NCBI RefSeq assembly: GCF_001426565.1
Contig: NZ_LMFA01000022.1
Location: forward strand, 125,479-189,478
Length of the DNA: 64,000 nt
From: Rhizobium sp. Root482
GTDB lineage: Bacteria; Pseudomonadota; Alphaproteobacteria; Rhizobiales; Rhizobiaceae
Direction of reading: 5' to 3'
Below, in pieces: positions 17,513 to 26,036 of this stretch (the stretch's first letter is position 1; each line of letters starts with the position of its first letter). A program made the translations under genes and the position numbers. Below the pieces are notes generated by a model. The model did no database searches. It was not told where the DNA came from and was given only the letters and a program-made list of their open reading frames with translations.

Positions 17513-18733
17513 CCGGTTCATGATCTCGTGGCCTTCCGGCGTGATCAGCAACTGGTTCTCGATGATCAGGCCGCCGACGCCATCGACATACCAGGGTGTT
17601 TCGAAGGCGAGCACCATGCCGGGTTCCAGCAGCACATCCGATTGCCGCGACAGGAAGGGCCATTCCTCGCTGCCAAGGCTAGCGCCCAGCCCATGGCCGA
17701 AATGGCCGCGCGTATAGCCGGGAAAACCGACCTTCGCCATTGCCTCGGTCGTCACCCGATGAACCTCGCTCATCGCCACCCCCGGCTTCAGAAGGGCGAG
17801 GCCGGCATGATAGGCACCTTGCAGCGTATCGAACAGACGGGCCTGAATCGGCGTGGGCGTGCCGCAGACGAAGGTCCGTCCGGTGTCGGATGTATAGCCG
17901 GCAATCAGGCAACCGACATCGACCTTGATGAGATCGCCGGCTGCGACCACGCCACCTTTCGTCCAGGGGTTCTGGCCGACCGAGATATATTCCCACAGCC
18001 CCGTCAGATTTCGGATGTCACGGCGCGCCGCCTCGGCCCGAACACCGCTTTCCCAGGCGGCGGCCAGCGCATCGCGGCTGACGCCGATCGAAACCGTCTC
18101 GCGCAGGGCGACGATTCCCGCTTCGGACAGTTCCACTGCCGTGCGCAGATGGCCGATTTCGACCACGGATTTGATCATCTTCAAACGTCGGACGAGATCG
18201 GATGCATCGACAAGCTCGGCATCGGGCAAGACCTTGGAAAGGTGCTGGAAATCGATAACGGAAAGACTGTCGAGTTCGACGCCGATCCGCCCTTTCTCCA
18301 GCCTGCGCGCGGCGAGAAGTTCTTCGGCAAGACGGAATCCCTCGGAGGCGTCGAATGTTTCGGGGCGCTGGAAGCCGGCAGGCCGGCCCTGCCTTGCCCA
18401 TGCCTCTCGCAGCAGCGCCTCGGGGGACAGGGCGTCCCTTTCCAGGCCACGGATATCGCCGGTCTCGACCCAGGTCGGATTGATGCGGATATCGGTGATC
18501 GGGCTCGTCGCGCGAAACGCCGCCTCGAAAAGATCGGTCACGACGGCTGCCGGCGAAAGGGCCGGATCGGCAGGCACGACAGCCGCTACGGCGCCGGCGC
18601 GCCGCCACATCGTCGCCACTCCGGCCGGTGCGCCGGTGGCATAGGTGAAGCTTTCCGCCGACAGAAGAAGGAGTGCGTCGAGGCCCGTTTTCACCATCAG
18701 GGAGGAGGCCCGCGCCCGGTCGAGATAGGTCAT
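17486..18733 (-). CDS. M24-family metallopeptidase (Xaa-Pro aminopeptidase-like)
   Basis: A 415-residue creatinase/aminopeptidase P-type protein. Unlike DoeA it keeps the metal-ligand pattern: IKVDVGCLIAGYTSDTGRTFV supplies the two aspartates, GHFGHGLG the histidine, and FETPW and IIENQLLIT the glutamates. It may cleave Xaa-Pro peptides or an amidine-type substrate; the sequence cannot say which. I took MTYLDRARASSLM at 18733 as the start because the upstream in-frame stretch is unlike the family. It is divergent from gcdH with 137 bases between, and its 3' end overlaps the UdgX gene by 27 bases. Confidence 0.8.
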   Translation of the reverse strand: MTYLDRARASSLMVKTGLDALLLLSAESFTYATGAPAGVATMWRRAGAVAAVVPADPALSPAAVVTDLFEAAFRATSPITDIRINPTWVETGDIRGLERDALSPEALLREAWARQGRPAGFQRPETFDASEGFRLAEELLAARRLEKGRIGVELDSLSVIDFQHLSKVLPDAELVDASDLVRRLKMIKSVVEIGHLRTAVELSEAGIVALRETVSIGVSRDALAAAWESGVRAEAARRDIRNLTGLWEYISVGQNPWTKGGVVAAGDLIKVDVGCLIAGYTSDTGRTFVCGTPTPIQARLFDTLQGAYHAGLALLKPGVAMSEVHRVTTEAMAKVGFPGYTRGHFGHGLGASLGSEEWPFLSRQSDVLLEPGMVLAFETPWYVDGVGGLIIENQLLITPEGHEIMNRLPYGLDVI

Positions 18734-18870
18734 GCTGTCGTCCTTGTCCCGACCGCACGGATTGCGGGTTCCATTCCCGCAACGCATGATGCAGTGCCAC
18801 ATTTTCGTTTGTATCGCTTTCTCCGGCTTGCCATAACGGGCAGAATAAGGAAAGCGCGGAGGACGACGAC

Positions 18871-20058
18871 ATGGCAGGCAGGCAAGAATTCCAGTGGGAC
18901 GACCCCTTCATTCTGGAGGACCAGCTCTCCGAAGACGAGCGGATGATCCGCGATACGGCTCGCGCCTATGCCCAGGACAAGTTGCAGCCGCGCGTCATCG
19001 ATGCCTATCGCAATGAGGCAACCGATCCCTCGATCTTCCGCGAAATGGGCGATCTCGGCCTGCTCGGCGTCACCGTTCCGGATACCTATGGCGGCGTCGG
19101 CGCCTCCTATGTGGCTTATGGTCTCGTTGCCCGCGAAGTCGAGCGGGTCGATTCCGGCTATCGCTCGATGATGAGCGTTCAGTCATCGCTGGTGATCTAT
19201 CCGATCCATGCCTATGGTTCCGAGGAGCAGCGGCAGAAATACCTGCCCAAGCTGATCAGCGGCGAATGGATCGGCTGCTTCGGGCTCACTGAGCCCGATG
19301 CCGGCTCCGATCCGGGCGGCATGAAGACGCGAGCGGTGAAGACCGATGGCGGCTACCGGTTGAGCGGCTCGAAAATGTGGATCTCCAACGCGCCGATCGC
19401 CGATGTCTTCGTCGTCTGGGCGAAATCCGAGGCCCATGGCAATGCTATTCGTGGCTTCGTGCTGGAAAAGGGCATGGCGGGCCTGAGCGCGCCGAAGATC
19501 GGCGGCAAGCTGTCGCTGCGCGCCTCGATCACCGGCGAAATCGTCATGGACAATGTCGAAGTCGGCGAGGATGCGCTGCTGCCCAATGTCGAAGGCCTGA
19601 AGGGCCCGTTCGGCTGCCTCAACCGCGCCCGCTACGGCATTTCCTGGGGCGTGCTCGGTTCGGCGGAATTCTGCTGGCATGCGGCCCGCCAATATGGCCT
19701 CGACCGCAAGCAGTTCGGCAAGCCGCTGGCGCAGACGCAGCTTTTCCAGAAGAAGCTTGCCGACATGCAGACGGAAATCGCGCTCGGCCTGCAGGCCTCG
19801 CTCAGGGTCGGCCAGTTGATGGATGCCGGCCGGATGGCGCCTGAGATGATCTCGATCGTCAAGCGCAACAATTGCGGCAAGTCGCTGGATATCGCCCGCG
19901 CCGCTCGCGACATGCATGGCGGCAACGGCATTTCGGAGGATTACCAGGTCATGCGCCATATGGTGAACCTCGAAACGGTCAACACCTATGAAGGCACCCA
20001 CGATGTGCACGCCCTGATTCTCGGCCGCGCCCAGACCGGGCTGCAGGCCTTTTTCTGA
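18871..20058 (+). CDS. gcdH: Glutaryl-CoA dehydrogenase
   Basis: A 395-residue FAD-dependent acyl-CoA dehydrogenase that oxidatively decarboxylates glutaryl-CoA to crotonyl-CoA in lysine/glutarate breakdown. Visible: [19 protein letters not shown] (FAD and substrate contact), [15 protein letters not shown] (containing the conserved Arg near the carboxylate), and catalytic Glu374 in [16 protein letters not shown]. Length is normal for the bacterial enzyme. It is followed by a class III CoA-transferase gene 20 bases downstream, a pairing expected for glutarate activation. Divergent from the M24 gene. Confidence 0.93.
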   Translation: MAGRQEFQWDDPFILEDQLSEDERMIRDTARAYAQDKLQPRVIDAYRNEATDPSIFREMGDLGLLGVTVPDTYGGVGASYVAYGLVAREVERVDSGYRSMMSVQSSLVIYPIHAYGSEEQRQKYLPKLISGEWIGCFGLTEPDAGSDPGGMKTRAVKTDGGYRLSGSKMWISNAPIADVFVVWAKSEAHGNAIRGFVLEKGMAGLSAPKIGGKLSLRASITGEIVMDNVEVGEDALLPNVEGLKGPFGCLNRARYGISWGVLGSAEFCWHAARQYGLDRKQFGKPLAQTQLFQKKLADMQTEIALGLQASLRVGQLMDAGRMAPEMISIVKRNNCGKSLDIARAARDMHGGNGISEDYQVMRHMVNLETVNTYEGTHDVHALILGRAQTGLQAFF

Positions 20059-20078
20059 GCGTGATCGAGGGAAAGGGC

Positions 20079-21263
20079 ATGGAAACGCCGTTGAAGGGCC
20101 TGAAGGTTCTCGAGCTCGCCCGTATCCTGGCCGGTCCCTGGATCGGCCAGACATTGGCGGATCTCGGCGCCGATGTCGTCAAGGTCGAGAGCCCGGCCGG
20201 CGACGATACTCGCACCTGGGGGCCACCCTTCATCGAGGCGGAAGGCGGTGGGCATCTGGATGCCGCCTATTTCCACGCCTGCAATCGCGGCAAGCGCTCC
20301 GTCGTTCTCGATTTCACCACGCCCGAGGGCCAGGAAGCGGTGCGCCGCCTGGCGGCGCAGTCGGATGTGCTAGTCGAGAACTTCAAGGTCGGCGGGCTGG
20401 CGAAATACGGATTGGACTATGAAAGCCTGAAGAAGATCAATCCGCGCCTGATCTATTGCTCAGTCACCGGTTTCGGCCAGGATGGCCCCTATGCGCACCG
20501 TGCCGGCTACGATTATATCGTCCAGGGCATGAGCGGCATCATGGACCTGACCGGTGATCCGGCCGGCGAGCCGCAGAAGATCGGCGTCGCCTTCGCCGAT
20601 ATCTTCACCGGTCTCTACGGCGTCATCGCCGTGCAGGCGGCCCTGCAGATGCGCGAGCGCACCGGCCAGGGCCAGCAGATCGACATGGCGCTGCTCGACA
20701 GCATGACCGGCGTCCTTGCCAACCAGGCGCTGAATTTCCTTGTTTCCGGGCAATCGCCGCGCCGGCTCGGCAATGCGCATCCGAATATCGCGCCCTACCA
20801 GGTCTTTCCCGTCTCCGACGGCCATCTGATCGTCGCGGTCGGTAACGACAGGCAATTCGTCAAGTTCTGCGGCCTGCTCGGGCGCGACGATCTTGCCACC
20901 GATCCGCGCTATCTCACCAATGCCGGCCGGGTAAAACACCGCGACAGCCTGACGCCGGACCTTGCCGCGCAAACGGCACGGTTCAGCCGTGACGACCTGC
21001 TGGCCGCGCTCGAAGCCGCCGGCGTGCCCGGCGGGCCGATCAACCAGGTTGCCGACGTCTTTTCCGACCCGCAGATCGTCCATCGCGGCATGCGGGTCGA
21101 TACGCCACATACGGGATCGGCCGGCGGCACGGCCCCTGGGGTGCGCACGCCGCTGGCCTTTTCGGATGCCAAGCTTGCATTGGAACGTGGTGCTCCAAGA
21201 CTTGGAGAGCATACGAATGAGGTTCTGGCCGAGATCGGGATGGCGCCGGACGCTTTCAAATAA
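20079..21263 (+). CDS. CaiB/BaiF class III CoA-transferase, probable succinyl-CoA:glutarate CoA-transferase
   Basis: A 394-residue family III CoA-transferase. The N-terminal signature LKGLKVLELARILAGPWIGQTLADLGADVVKVE and the catalytic aspartate region VAFADIFTGLYG (about residue 170) are intact. Family III enzymes beside gcdH commonly charge glutarate to glutaryl-CoA, which is the inferred role here. I used the ATG at 20079 because GAGGGAAAGG lies immediately upstream; a GTG six codons earlier is possible. Probably co-transcribed with gcdH. Confidence 0.82.
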   Translation: METPLKGLKVLELARILAGPWIGQTLADLGADVVKVESPAGDDTRTWGPPFIEAEGGGHLDAAYFHACNRGKRSVVLDFTTPEGQEAVRRLAAQSDVLVENFKVGGLAKYGLDYESLKKINPRLIYCSVTGFGQDGPYAHRAGYDYIVQGMSGIMDLTGDPAGEPQKIGVAFADIFTGLYGVIAVQAALQMRERTGQGQQIDMALLDSMTGVLANQALNFLVSGQSPRRLGNAHPNIAPYQVFPVSDGHLIVAVGNDRQFVKFCGLLGRDDLATDPRYLTNAGRVKHRDSLTPDLAAQTARFSRDDLLAALEAAGVPGGPINQVADVFSDPQIVHRGMRVDTPHTGSAGGTAPGVRTPLAFSDAKLALERGAPRLGEHTNEVLAEIGMAPDAFK

Positions 21264-21451
21264 TGAGCGTTCGATAGCGGGCTTGGTAAAAAATCGGTGG
21301 TCATCCGGTACGCGTAGCAAACCCTGATACATCGCGAAGTCTCGAGACGGCTGGCGCAGATGGGCGGCAGCGATCCGGACATGGAGCCTATTCCCAGACG
21401 ACGGGCTTGGAACGACGAGGCCTGATATTTCCGGCGATTGCGCCGTTCCCC

Positions 21452-22909
21452 TCAAATATTCCCCATGCAGAGATATTTCATCTCCAGATAATCCTCGGCG
21501 CCGTGGCGGGAGCCTTCGCGGCCGATGCCGGATTGCTTGAGGCCGCCGAAGGGGGCGGCTTCCGATGACATGCGGCCGGTATTGATGCCGATCATGCCGT
21601 ATTCCAGGGCCTCGGCGACCCGCCAGACCTTCTTCAGTTCGGTCGCATAGAAATAGGCGGCAAGGCCGTAGATCGTGTCGTTGGCCTGCAGGATCACGTC
21701 TTCCATCGTCTCGAAACGGATGATCGGCGCAACCGGCCCGAAGGTCTCGTCGCAGGCGACCAGCATGGTCTTGTCGACATTCGCAAGCACCGTCGGCTCG
21801 TAAAAGGCGTCTGAAACGCGCTTGCCACCGCACAGAAGGGTCGCCCCTTTTGCGGTCGCGTCGTTCACATGCCTTTCGACCTTCTCCATCGCCTGCTCGT
21901 CGATTAGCGGGCCGATGGAAACGCCTTCGGAAAAGCCGTCGCCGACCTGGAGCTTGCGCACTTCCGCCGCCAGTTTTCGGGCAAATTCGTCGTGGACGCG
22001 GTCCTGCACATAGATGCGGTTGGCGGAGGTGCAGGTCTGGCCGGCATTGCGGAATTTCGCCTGGATGGCGCCATCCACCGCCGCGTCGATATCGGCATCG
22101 TCGAAGACGATGAAGGGTGCGCTGCCGCCAAGCTCGAGACTGACCTTCTTGATCTGGTCTGCGCATTGCCGCATCAGGATGCGGCCGACTTCGGTCGAGC
22201 CGGTGAACGAGATCTTGCGGACCCTGGCATTGGTGCAAAGCTCGCGGCCGATCGCATCGCCGCGGGAGGCGAGGATCAGGTTGAAGACGCCTTTCGGGAA
22301 GCCGGCGCGGATCGCCAGTGCATGCATGGCGAAGGCCACCAACGGCGTCTGCTCGGCCGGCTTCAGGATGACGGTACAGCCGACGGCAAGCGCCGGCGAG
22401 ATTTTCCGCGCCACCATGGAGGCGGGGAAGTTCCAGGGCGTGATGGTGCCGACGACGCCGACCGGCTGCTTGATCACCAGCATGCGCCGGTCCGTCGAGG
22501 GGGCCGGGATGGTTTCGCCGTAAACGCGCTTTGCCTCCTCCGCATACCATTCGATATAGGCGGCGGCATGTTGGATTTCCGAGCGCGCTTCGTTGAGCGG
22601 CTTGCCCATTTCGGCCGTGAGAATGGCGGCAAGATCGTCCAGATGGGCGATGACGAGATCGTGCCAGCGGCGCAATATCTTGCTGCGATCGCCGGCCGGA
22701 CGTTCAGCCCAGGGGAACTGGGCGGCATAGGCTTCGTCGATCGCCGCGCGAGTCTCACTCACGCCCATGTCCGGCAGGGTCGCAAGCCTGTCGCCATTGG
22801 CCGGATTGAGGACGTCGAAGGTCCGGGTGCCGGCAGGAACCGCCGCAGCGACAAGCCCGAGCTTGTGCGGTTCCGTCACGCGGGCGGTCAGCTTTTCGGT
22901 AAAGATCAT
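21452..22909 (-). CDS. gabD: NAD(P)-dependent succinate- or glutarate-semialdehyde dehydrogenase
   Basis: A 485-residue aldehyde dehydrogenase of the GabD/DavD type. Motifs: TPWNFPASM, FTGSTEVGRILM, the glutamate in SLELGGSAPFIVFDDAD, the nucleophile in NAGQTCTSANR and PFGGLKQSG near the end. It oxidises succinate semialdehyde to succinate in the GABA shunt, or glutarate semialdehyde to glutarate in the 5-aminovalerate route; sequence does not separate these. It is 138 bases downstream of gabT on the same strand, and the convergent gcdH/CoA-transferase pair makes the glutarate role plausible. Confidence 0.87.
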   Translation of the reverse strand: MIFTEKLTARVTEPHKLGLVAAAVPAGTRTFDVLNPANGDRLATLPDMGVSETRAAIDEAYAAQFPWAERPAGDRSKILRRWHDLVIAHLDDLAAILTAEMGKPLNEARSEIQHAAAYIEWYAEEAKRVYGETIPAPSTDRRMLVIKQPVGVVGTITPWNFPASMVARKISPALAVGCTVILKPAEQTPLVAFAMHALAIRAGFPKGVFNLILASRGDAIGRELCTNARVRKISFTGSTEVGRILMRQCADQIKKVSLELGGSAPFIVFDDADIDAAVDGAIQAKFRNAGQTCTSANRIYVQDRVHDEFARKLAAEVRKLQVGDGFSEGVSIGPLIDEQAMEKVERHVNDATAKGATLLCGGKRVSDAFYEPTVLANVDKTMLVACDETFGPVAPIIRFETMEDVILQANDTIYGLAAYFYATELKKVWRVAEALEYGMIGINTGRMSSEAAPFGGLKQSGIGREGSRHGAEDYLEMKYLCMGNI

Positions 22910-23047
22910 CGGTGATCCTTTCTGGCTTCCCTGAAGGGGCAGGCAGACACGGCCAAGCCGCTGCGTGACAATGCCGGTAGCCGATAAACGCGGCCAGGTC
23001 CACCGGATGGGGGAGGGATTATCCGGTGGCCAAGCCTTGTGCCTTCC

Positions 23048-24325
23048 TCAGCCCCGCGCCTCGACGATCGAAGCTTCGAGGATATCCAGGGCCTCGGCAA
23101 AGACCGCGTCCTGGATGGTGATCGGTGCGAGGAAACGGATGACATTGCCGTGCACGCCGCAGGTCAGGAGGATCAGGCCTTTCTCCAGGGCATTCAGGCG
23201 CACGCGGTTGGCGAAGTCGGCACTTGGCAGGCCGGTCGCCTTGTCGTTGAATTCGACGGCGTTCATGAAGCCGGGGCCGCGGATATCGACAATTTCCGGA
23301 ACCTGTTCGGCGATGGCGGCAAGGCGCTGCTTGAGGCGGCCGCCGAGCTGCTCGGCCCGTTCGCAAAGCTTTTCGTCCTCGATGACGTCGAGGACGGCAT
23401 GCGCGGCGGCAATACCCATCGGGCTGCCACCATAGGTGCCGCCAAGCCCGCCGGGCGCCGGGGCGTCCATGATTTCGGCGCGGCCGGTAACGGCCGCCAG
23501 CGGAAAGCCGCCGGCCAGGCTTTTCGCCATGGTGACGAGATCGGCGGCCACATCATGGTGCTCCATGGCAAACAGCTTGCCGGTGCGGGCAAAGCCGGTC
23601 TGCACTTCGTCGGCGATCAGCAGGATGCCGTGCTCGTCGCAGATCTCGCGCAACGTCCGCATGAAGGATGTCGGGGCGGGATAGAATCCGCCTTCGCCCT
23701 GCACGGGTTCCAGGATGATGGCGGCGACACGGCCCGGATCGACATCGGCGGCAAACAATTTCTTCAGGGCGGTGATCGACTGATCGACGCTGACGCCATG
23801 CAACTCGATCGGGAAGGGCGCGTGGAAGACATCGCCCGGCATGGCGCCGAAGCCGACCTTGTAGGGAAAGACCTTGCCGGTCAGTGCCATGCCCATGAAG
23901 GTGCGTCCATGAAAACCGCCGCCAAAGGCGATGACCGCCTGGCGGCCGGTGGCGGCGCGCGCGATCTTGACGGCATTCTCGACCGCTTCGGCGCCGGTGG
24001 TGACGAAGATGGTCTTCTTGACGAATTTGCCTGGCGTCAGCGCATTCAGGCGTTCGGCAAGATGCACGTAATTCTCATAGGGCACGACCTGGTGACAGGT
24101 ATGGGTGAACCGATCGAGCTGCGCCTTGACCGCCTCGATGACGCGCGGATGGCGGTGGCCGGTATTGACGACGGCGATGCCGGCGGCGAAATCGATATAG
24201 CGATTGCCTTCCTTGTCCCAGATCTCGGCATTCTCCGCCCGATCCGCATAGATTTGCGTGGTCATGCCCACGCCCCGGGAAATGGCTGCATTCTTGCGGT
24301 CGGTCAAACTGGTCACGGCTGGCAT
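23048..24325 (-). CDS. gabT: 4-aminobutyrate (or 5-aminovalerate) aminotransferase
   Basis: A 425-residue class III PLP aminotransferase close to GabT/DavT. VTTGAEAVENAVKIAR binds the cofactor phosphate, ILIADEVQTGFARTG carries the ring-nitrogen aspartate, and the Schiff-base lysine is in TMAKSLAGGFPLAAV. It transfers the omega-amino group of GABA or 5-aminovalerate to 2-oxoglutarate. Encoded upstream of gabD in a probable two-gene operon. A MerR-XRE-cupin regulator lies divergently about 500 bases away and could control it. Confidence 0.88.
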   Translation of the reverse strand: MPAVTSLTDRKNAAISRGVGMTTQIYADRAENAEIWDKEGNRYIDFAAGIAVVNTGHRHPRVIEAVKAQLDRFTHTCHQVVPYENYVHLAERLNALTPGKFVKKTIFVTTGAEAVENAVKIARAATGRQAVIAFGGGFHGRTFMGMALTGKVFPYKVGFGAMPGDVFHAPFPIELHGVSVDQSITALKKLFAADVDPGRVAAIILEPVQGEGGFYPAPTSFMRTLREICDEHGILLIADEVQTGFARTGKLFAMEHHDVAADLVTMAKSLAGGFPLAAVTGRAEIMDAPAPGGLGGTYGGSPMGIAAAHAVLDVIEDEKLCERAEQLGGRLKQRLAAIAEQVPEIVDIRGPGFMNAVEFNDKATGLPSADFANRVRLNALEKGLILLTCGVHGNVIRFLAPITIQDAVFAEALDILEASIVEARG

Positions 24326-24568
24326 CCTGAGCGTTGAGAGTGGCAGATTGAGTAAATCCTATATTTTTTCTGTAGGCTTGCAAATTAATTATGGTGATCG
24401 AAACTACAGCGCCGTTGATGCTTTTTCTTGTGCCGCATGGAGAGCTGTGGCTACATTGACGCTTGGAGACGAATTCATTGTTCGAATGTCGATTTTTAAG
24501 GGTCAGTCACGGCACAGCCGGTCATGATCCCGCCTATTTGTAAAGCGTAGCATTGCAGGAGAAGATGC
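24326..24568. other. Divergent intergenic region gabT/relB-like gene
   Basis: A 243-base region, AT-richer than its neighbours (for example TTTTTTCTGTAGGCTTGCAAATTAATT spans 24362-24388 in part). It should hold both the gabT and the antitoxin promoters. I see no clear palindromic operator and no supported ORF. Confidence 0.4.
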
Positions 24569-24814
24569 ATGACCGCAGACACCATAATCCGTGCCCGCAT
24601 CGATTCAGTGACCAAGCAGAAGGCGGTTGCAGCCCTTGAGGCCATGGGACTTTCGGTTTCCGATGCCATTCGCCTGCTGATGCTGCGCATCGCCGAAGAA
24701 AAACGTTTGCCTTTCGAATTGAAGGTGCCTGAAACGGCAGAGATGCCCGCTCTTGAACGCCCGACGCGCCGGCTCGATAGCGGCGAGGACCTGTTTCACG
24801 ACCTGGAACATTGA
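24569..24814 (+). CDS. RelB/DinJ-family antitoxin without adjacent toxin
   Basis: An 81-residue protein with the RelB/DinJ ribbon-helix-helix start (TIIRARIDSVTKQKAVAALEAMGLSVSDAIRLLMLRIAEEKRLPFEL), the segment used for DNA binding and dimerisation. The C-terminal tail (about residues 52-81) is acidic and would be the toxin-neutralising part. The next gene, 15 bases downstream, is a transcription regulator and not a RelE/YafQ toxin, and no toxin is seen upstream. It could be a remnant, act on a distant toxin, or serve as a DNA-binding protein for its neighbours. The AGGAG ribosome-binding site is clear. Confidence 0.8.
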   Translation: MTADTIIRARIDSVTKQKAVAALEAMGLSVSDAIRLLMLRIAEEKRLPFELKVPETAEMPALERPTRRLDSGEDLFHDLEH

Positions 24815-24829
24815 TCGCATGAGGTTTTC

Positions 24830-25660
24830 GTGCCGCAGCCCGCGAGCGATGCCATGACAATCCGCTACAAGGTCGCCGAGGCGGCCAGGCTCGCAGGCGT
24901 TTCCGCCTCGACCTTGCGGCTGTGGGAGGCGCAGGGCCTGGTGGTGCCGGAGCGTTCCGCCACCGGCCACCGGCAATATAGCGAAGGCGATCTCGCCCAG
25001 CTGAAGCGCATTGCCTGGTTCCGTGCCGAGCGCGGACTCAATCCGGCCGCCATTCGCGAGGCGCTCGAGGCAGAAGCCGGCGAACCCGACGATCCCAGTT
25101 CGCTCCCACCAGATGTCGCTTCAGAGGTTGGCCGCAAGCTTCGGAGCATGCGACATGCGACGGGCAGGACGCTGGAGCAGGTGGCCGGCGATATCGGTAT
25201 CGCGGCCTCGGTCCTTTCGACGCTGGAACGGACCTCGCAAGGCGTATCCGTCGCGGTGCTGCATAATCTCGCCGCCTATTTCGGGACCACGGTGTCCAGT
25301 CTCTCCGGCGAGGACGAGCCGAAGGTGCGGGCGCTGGTGCGTTCGGGCGAATGGCGTGCCTGGCCGCGCACGACGCCTGGGGTCACCGTGCAATTGCTCG
25401 CCGAAGGGCACAACCAGATGGATTGCCACCGTTTCGTGCTGGAGCCCGGCGCATCCAGCGAAGGCGCCTATAAGCACGAGGGCGAGGAATTCGTCTATGT
25501 CCTTACAGGACGGGTCGAGTTCGTGCTCGATTCCGATCAGTTCCACGATCTCAATCCGGGAGATTCGCTTTATTTCGAAAGCCGCCGTCACCACGCCTGG
25601 TCGAACCGGCATGACGGCGAAACCGTGCTCCTGTGGATCAATACGCCGCCAACATTCTGA
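24830..25660 (+). CDS. Three-domain regulator: MerR-type HTH, XRE-type HTH and cupin
   Basis: A 276-residue protein with an unusual order: an N-terminal MerR-like winged helix (about 12-75; YKVAEAARLAGVSASTLRLWEAQGLV), an XRE/Cro helix-turn-helix (about 100-155; LRSMRHATGRTLEQVAGDIGIAASVLSTLERTSQGVS) and a C-terminal cupin_2 barrel (about 185-270) with metal-type histidines in YKHEGEEFVYVLTGRVEF. The cupin probably senses a small metabolite. The GTG at 24830 has GAGG five bases upstream; an ATG at 24854 is the alternative start. Follows the antitoxin gene closely. Candidate regulator of gabTD, by position only. Confidence 0.82.
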   Translation: MPQPASDAMTIRYKVAEAARLAGVSASTLRLWEAQGLVVPERSATGHRQYSEGDLAQLKRIAWFRAERGLNPAAIREALEAEAGEPDDPSSLPPDVASEVGRKLRSMRHATGRTLEQVAGDIGIAASVLSTLERTSQGVSVAVLHNLAAYFGTTVSSLSGEDEPKVRALVRSGEWRAWPRTTPGVTVQLLAEGHNQMDCHRFVLEPGASSEGAYKHEGEEFVYVLTGRVEFVLDSDQFHDLNPGDSLYFESRRHHAWSNRHDGETVLLWINTPPTF

Positions 25661-25913
25661 TATGGATCTATTATCAGGAGCGGCAGCGAGTCTATCCGTC
25701 GGGCAAGCCCGGTTCGGCCAGGTCGTTGCGCCGCTTTTCAGCCGCCGTGTCCGATAGATTAAAATAATAAACCTACAATATTTCCGGTGTTACTTTTTCG
25801 CCATCAATACATCCTGCCATGTTTGCCACGCAGGGCTGCTTTGTTCGTTAGGGGCTTCCTCATGCGCAAATAAAATGCCATCCAGGTTTGGAAACAATCC
25901 TATGGAGTTTATC
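25661..25913. other. Intergenic region before the 40-codon ORF
   Basis: A 253-base segment including an AT-rich stretch near 25757-25785 (AAAATAATAAACC) that could be the promoter of the short gene at 25914. A 31-codon frame from 25662 has no ribosome-binding site and was not called. Confidence 0.35.
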
Positions 25914-26036
25914 ATGTTTTCGCAGCGCAAGCTGTCGAGCCCGTCTGATCGCGGTTTCATCCAGTCGATCTGGAACGCGATCCTTCTCGTTCAGACCCGT
26001 GAAACGTCCTCGCTGATGCGCGGCCGCGGCCGCTAA
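25914..26036 (+). CDS. Possible 40-residue basic small protein
   Basis: Short frame MFSQRKLSSPSDRGF... ending in the repeated RGRGR. The ATG at 25914 is preceded at optimal distance by GGAG (25904-25907). The product is basic, with a short amphipathic stretch (FIQSIWNAILLVQ) and no recognisable domain. Its stop codon overlaps the 3' end of the convergent sensor-kinase gene by four bases. Small arginine-rich proteins of this size occur in rhizobia, but homology cannot be tested here. The alternative is non-coding transcript sequence. Confidence 0.45.
   Translation: MFSQRKLSSPSDRGFIQSIWNAILLVQTRETSSLMRGRGR

Noticed and set aside
20460-22550. Very long minus-strand frame of 696 codons across the CoA-transferase and gabD
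   Set aside because: It is an out-of-frame opening through two well-supported genes on both strands; arginine-rich product with no domain.
24326-25660. A RelE/YafQ-type toxin partner for the RelB-like antitoxin
   Set aside because: No frame of suitable size with toxin features is next to the antitoxin on either strand.
25662-25757. 31-codon frame after the cupin regulator
   Set aside because: No ribosome-binding site and no recognisable features; likely chance.
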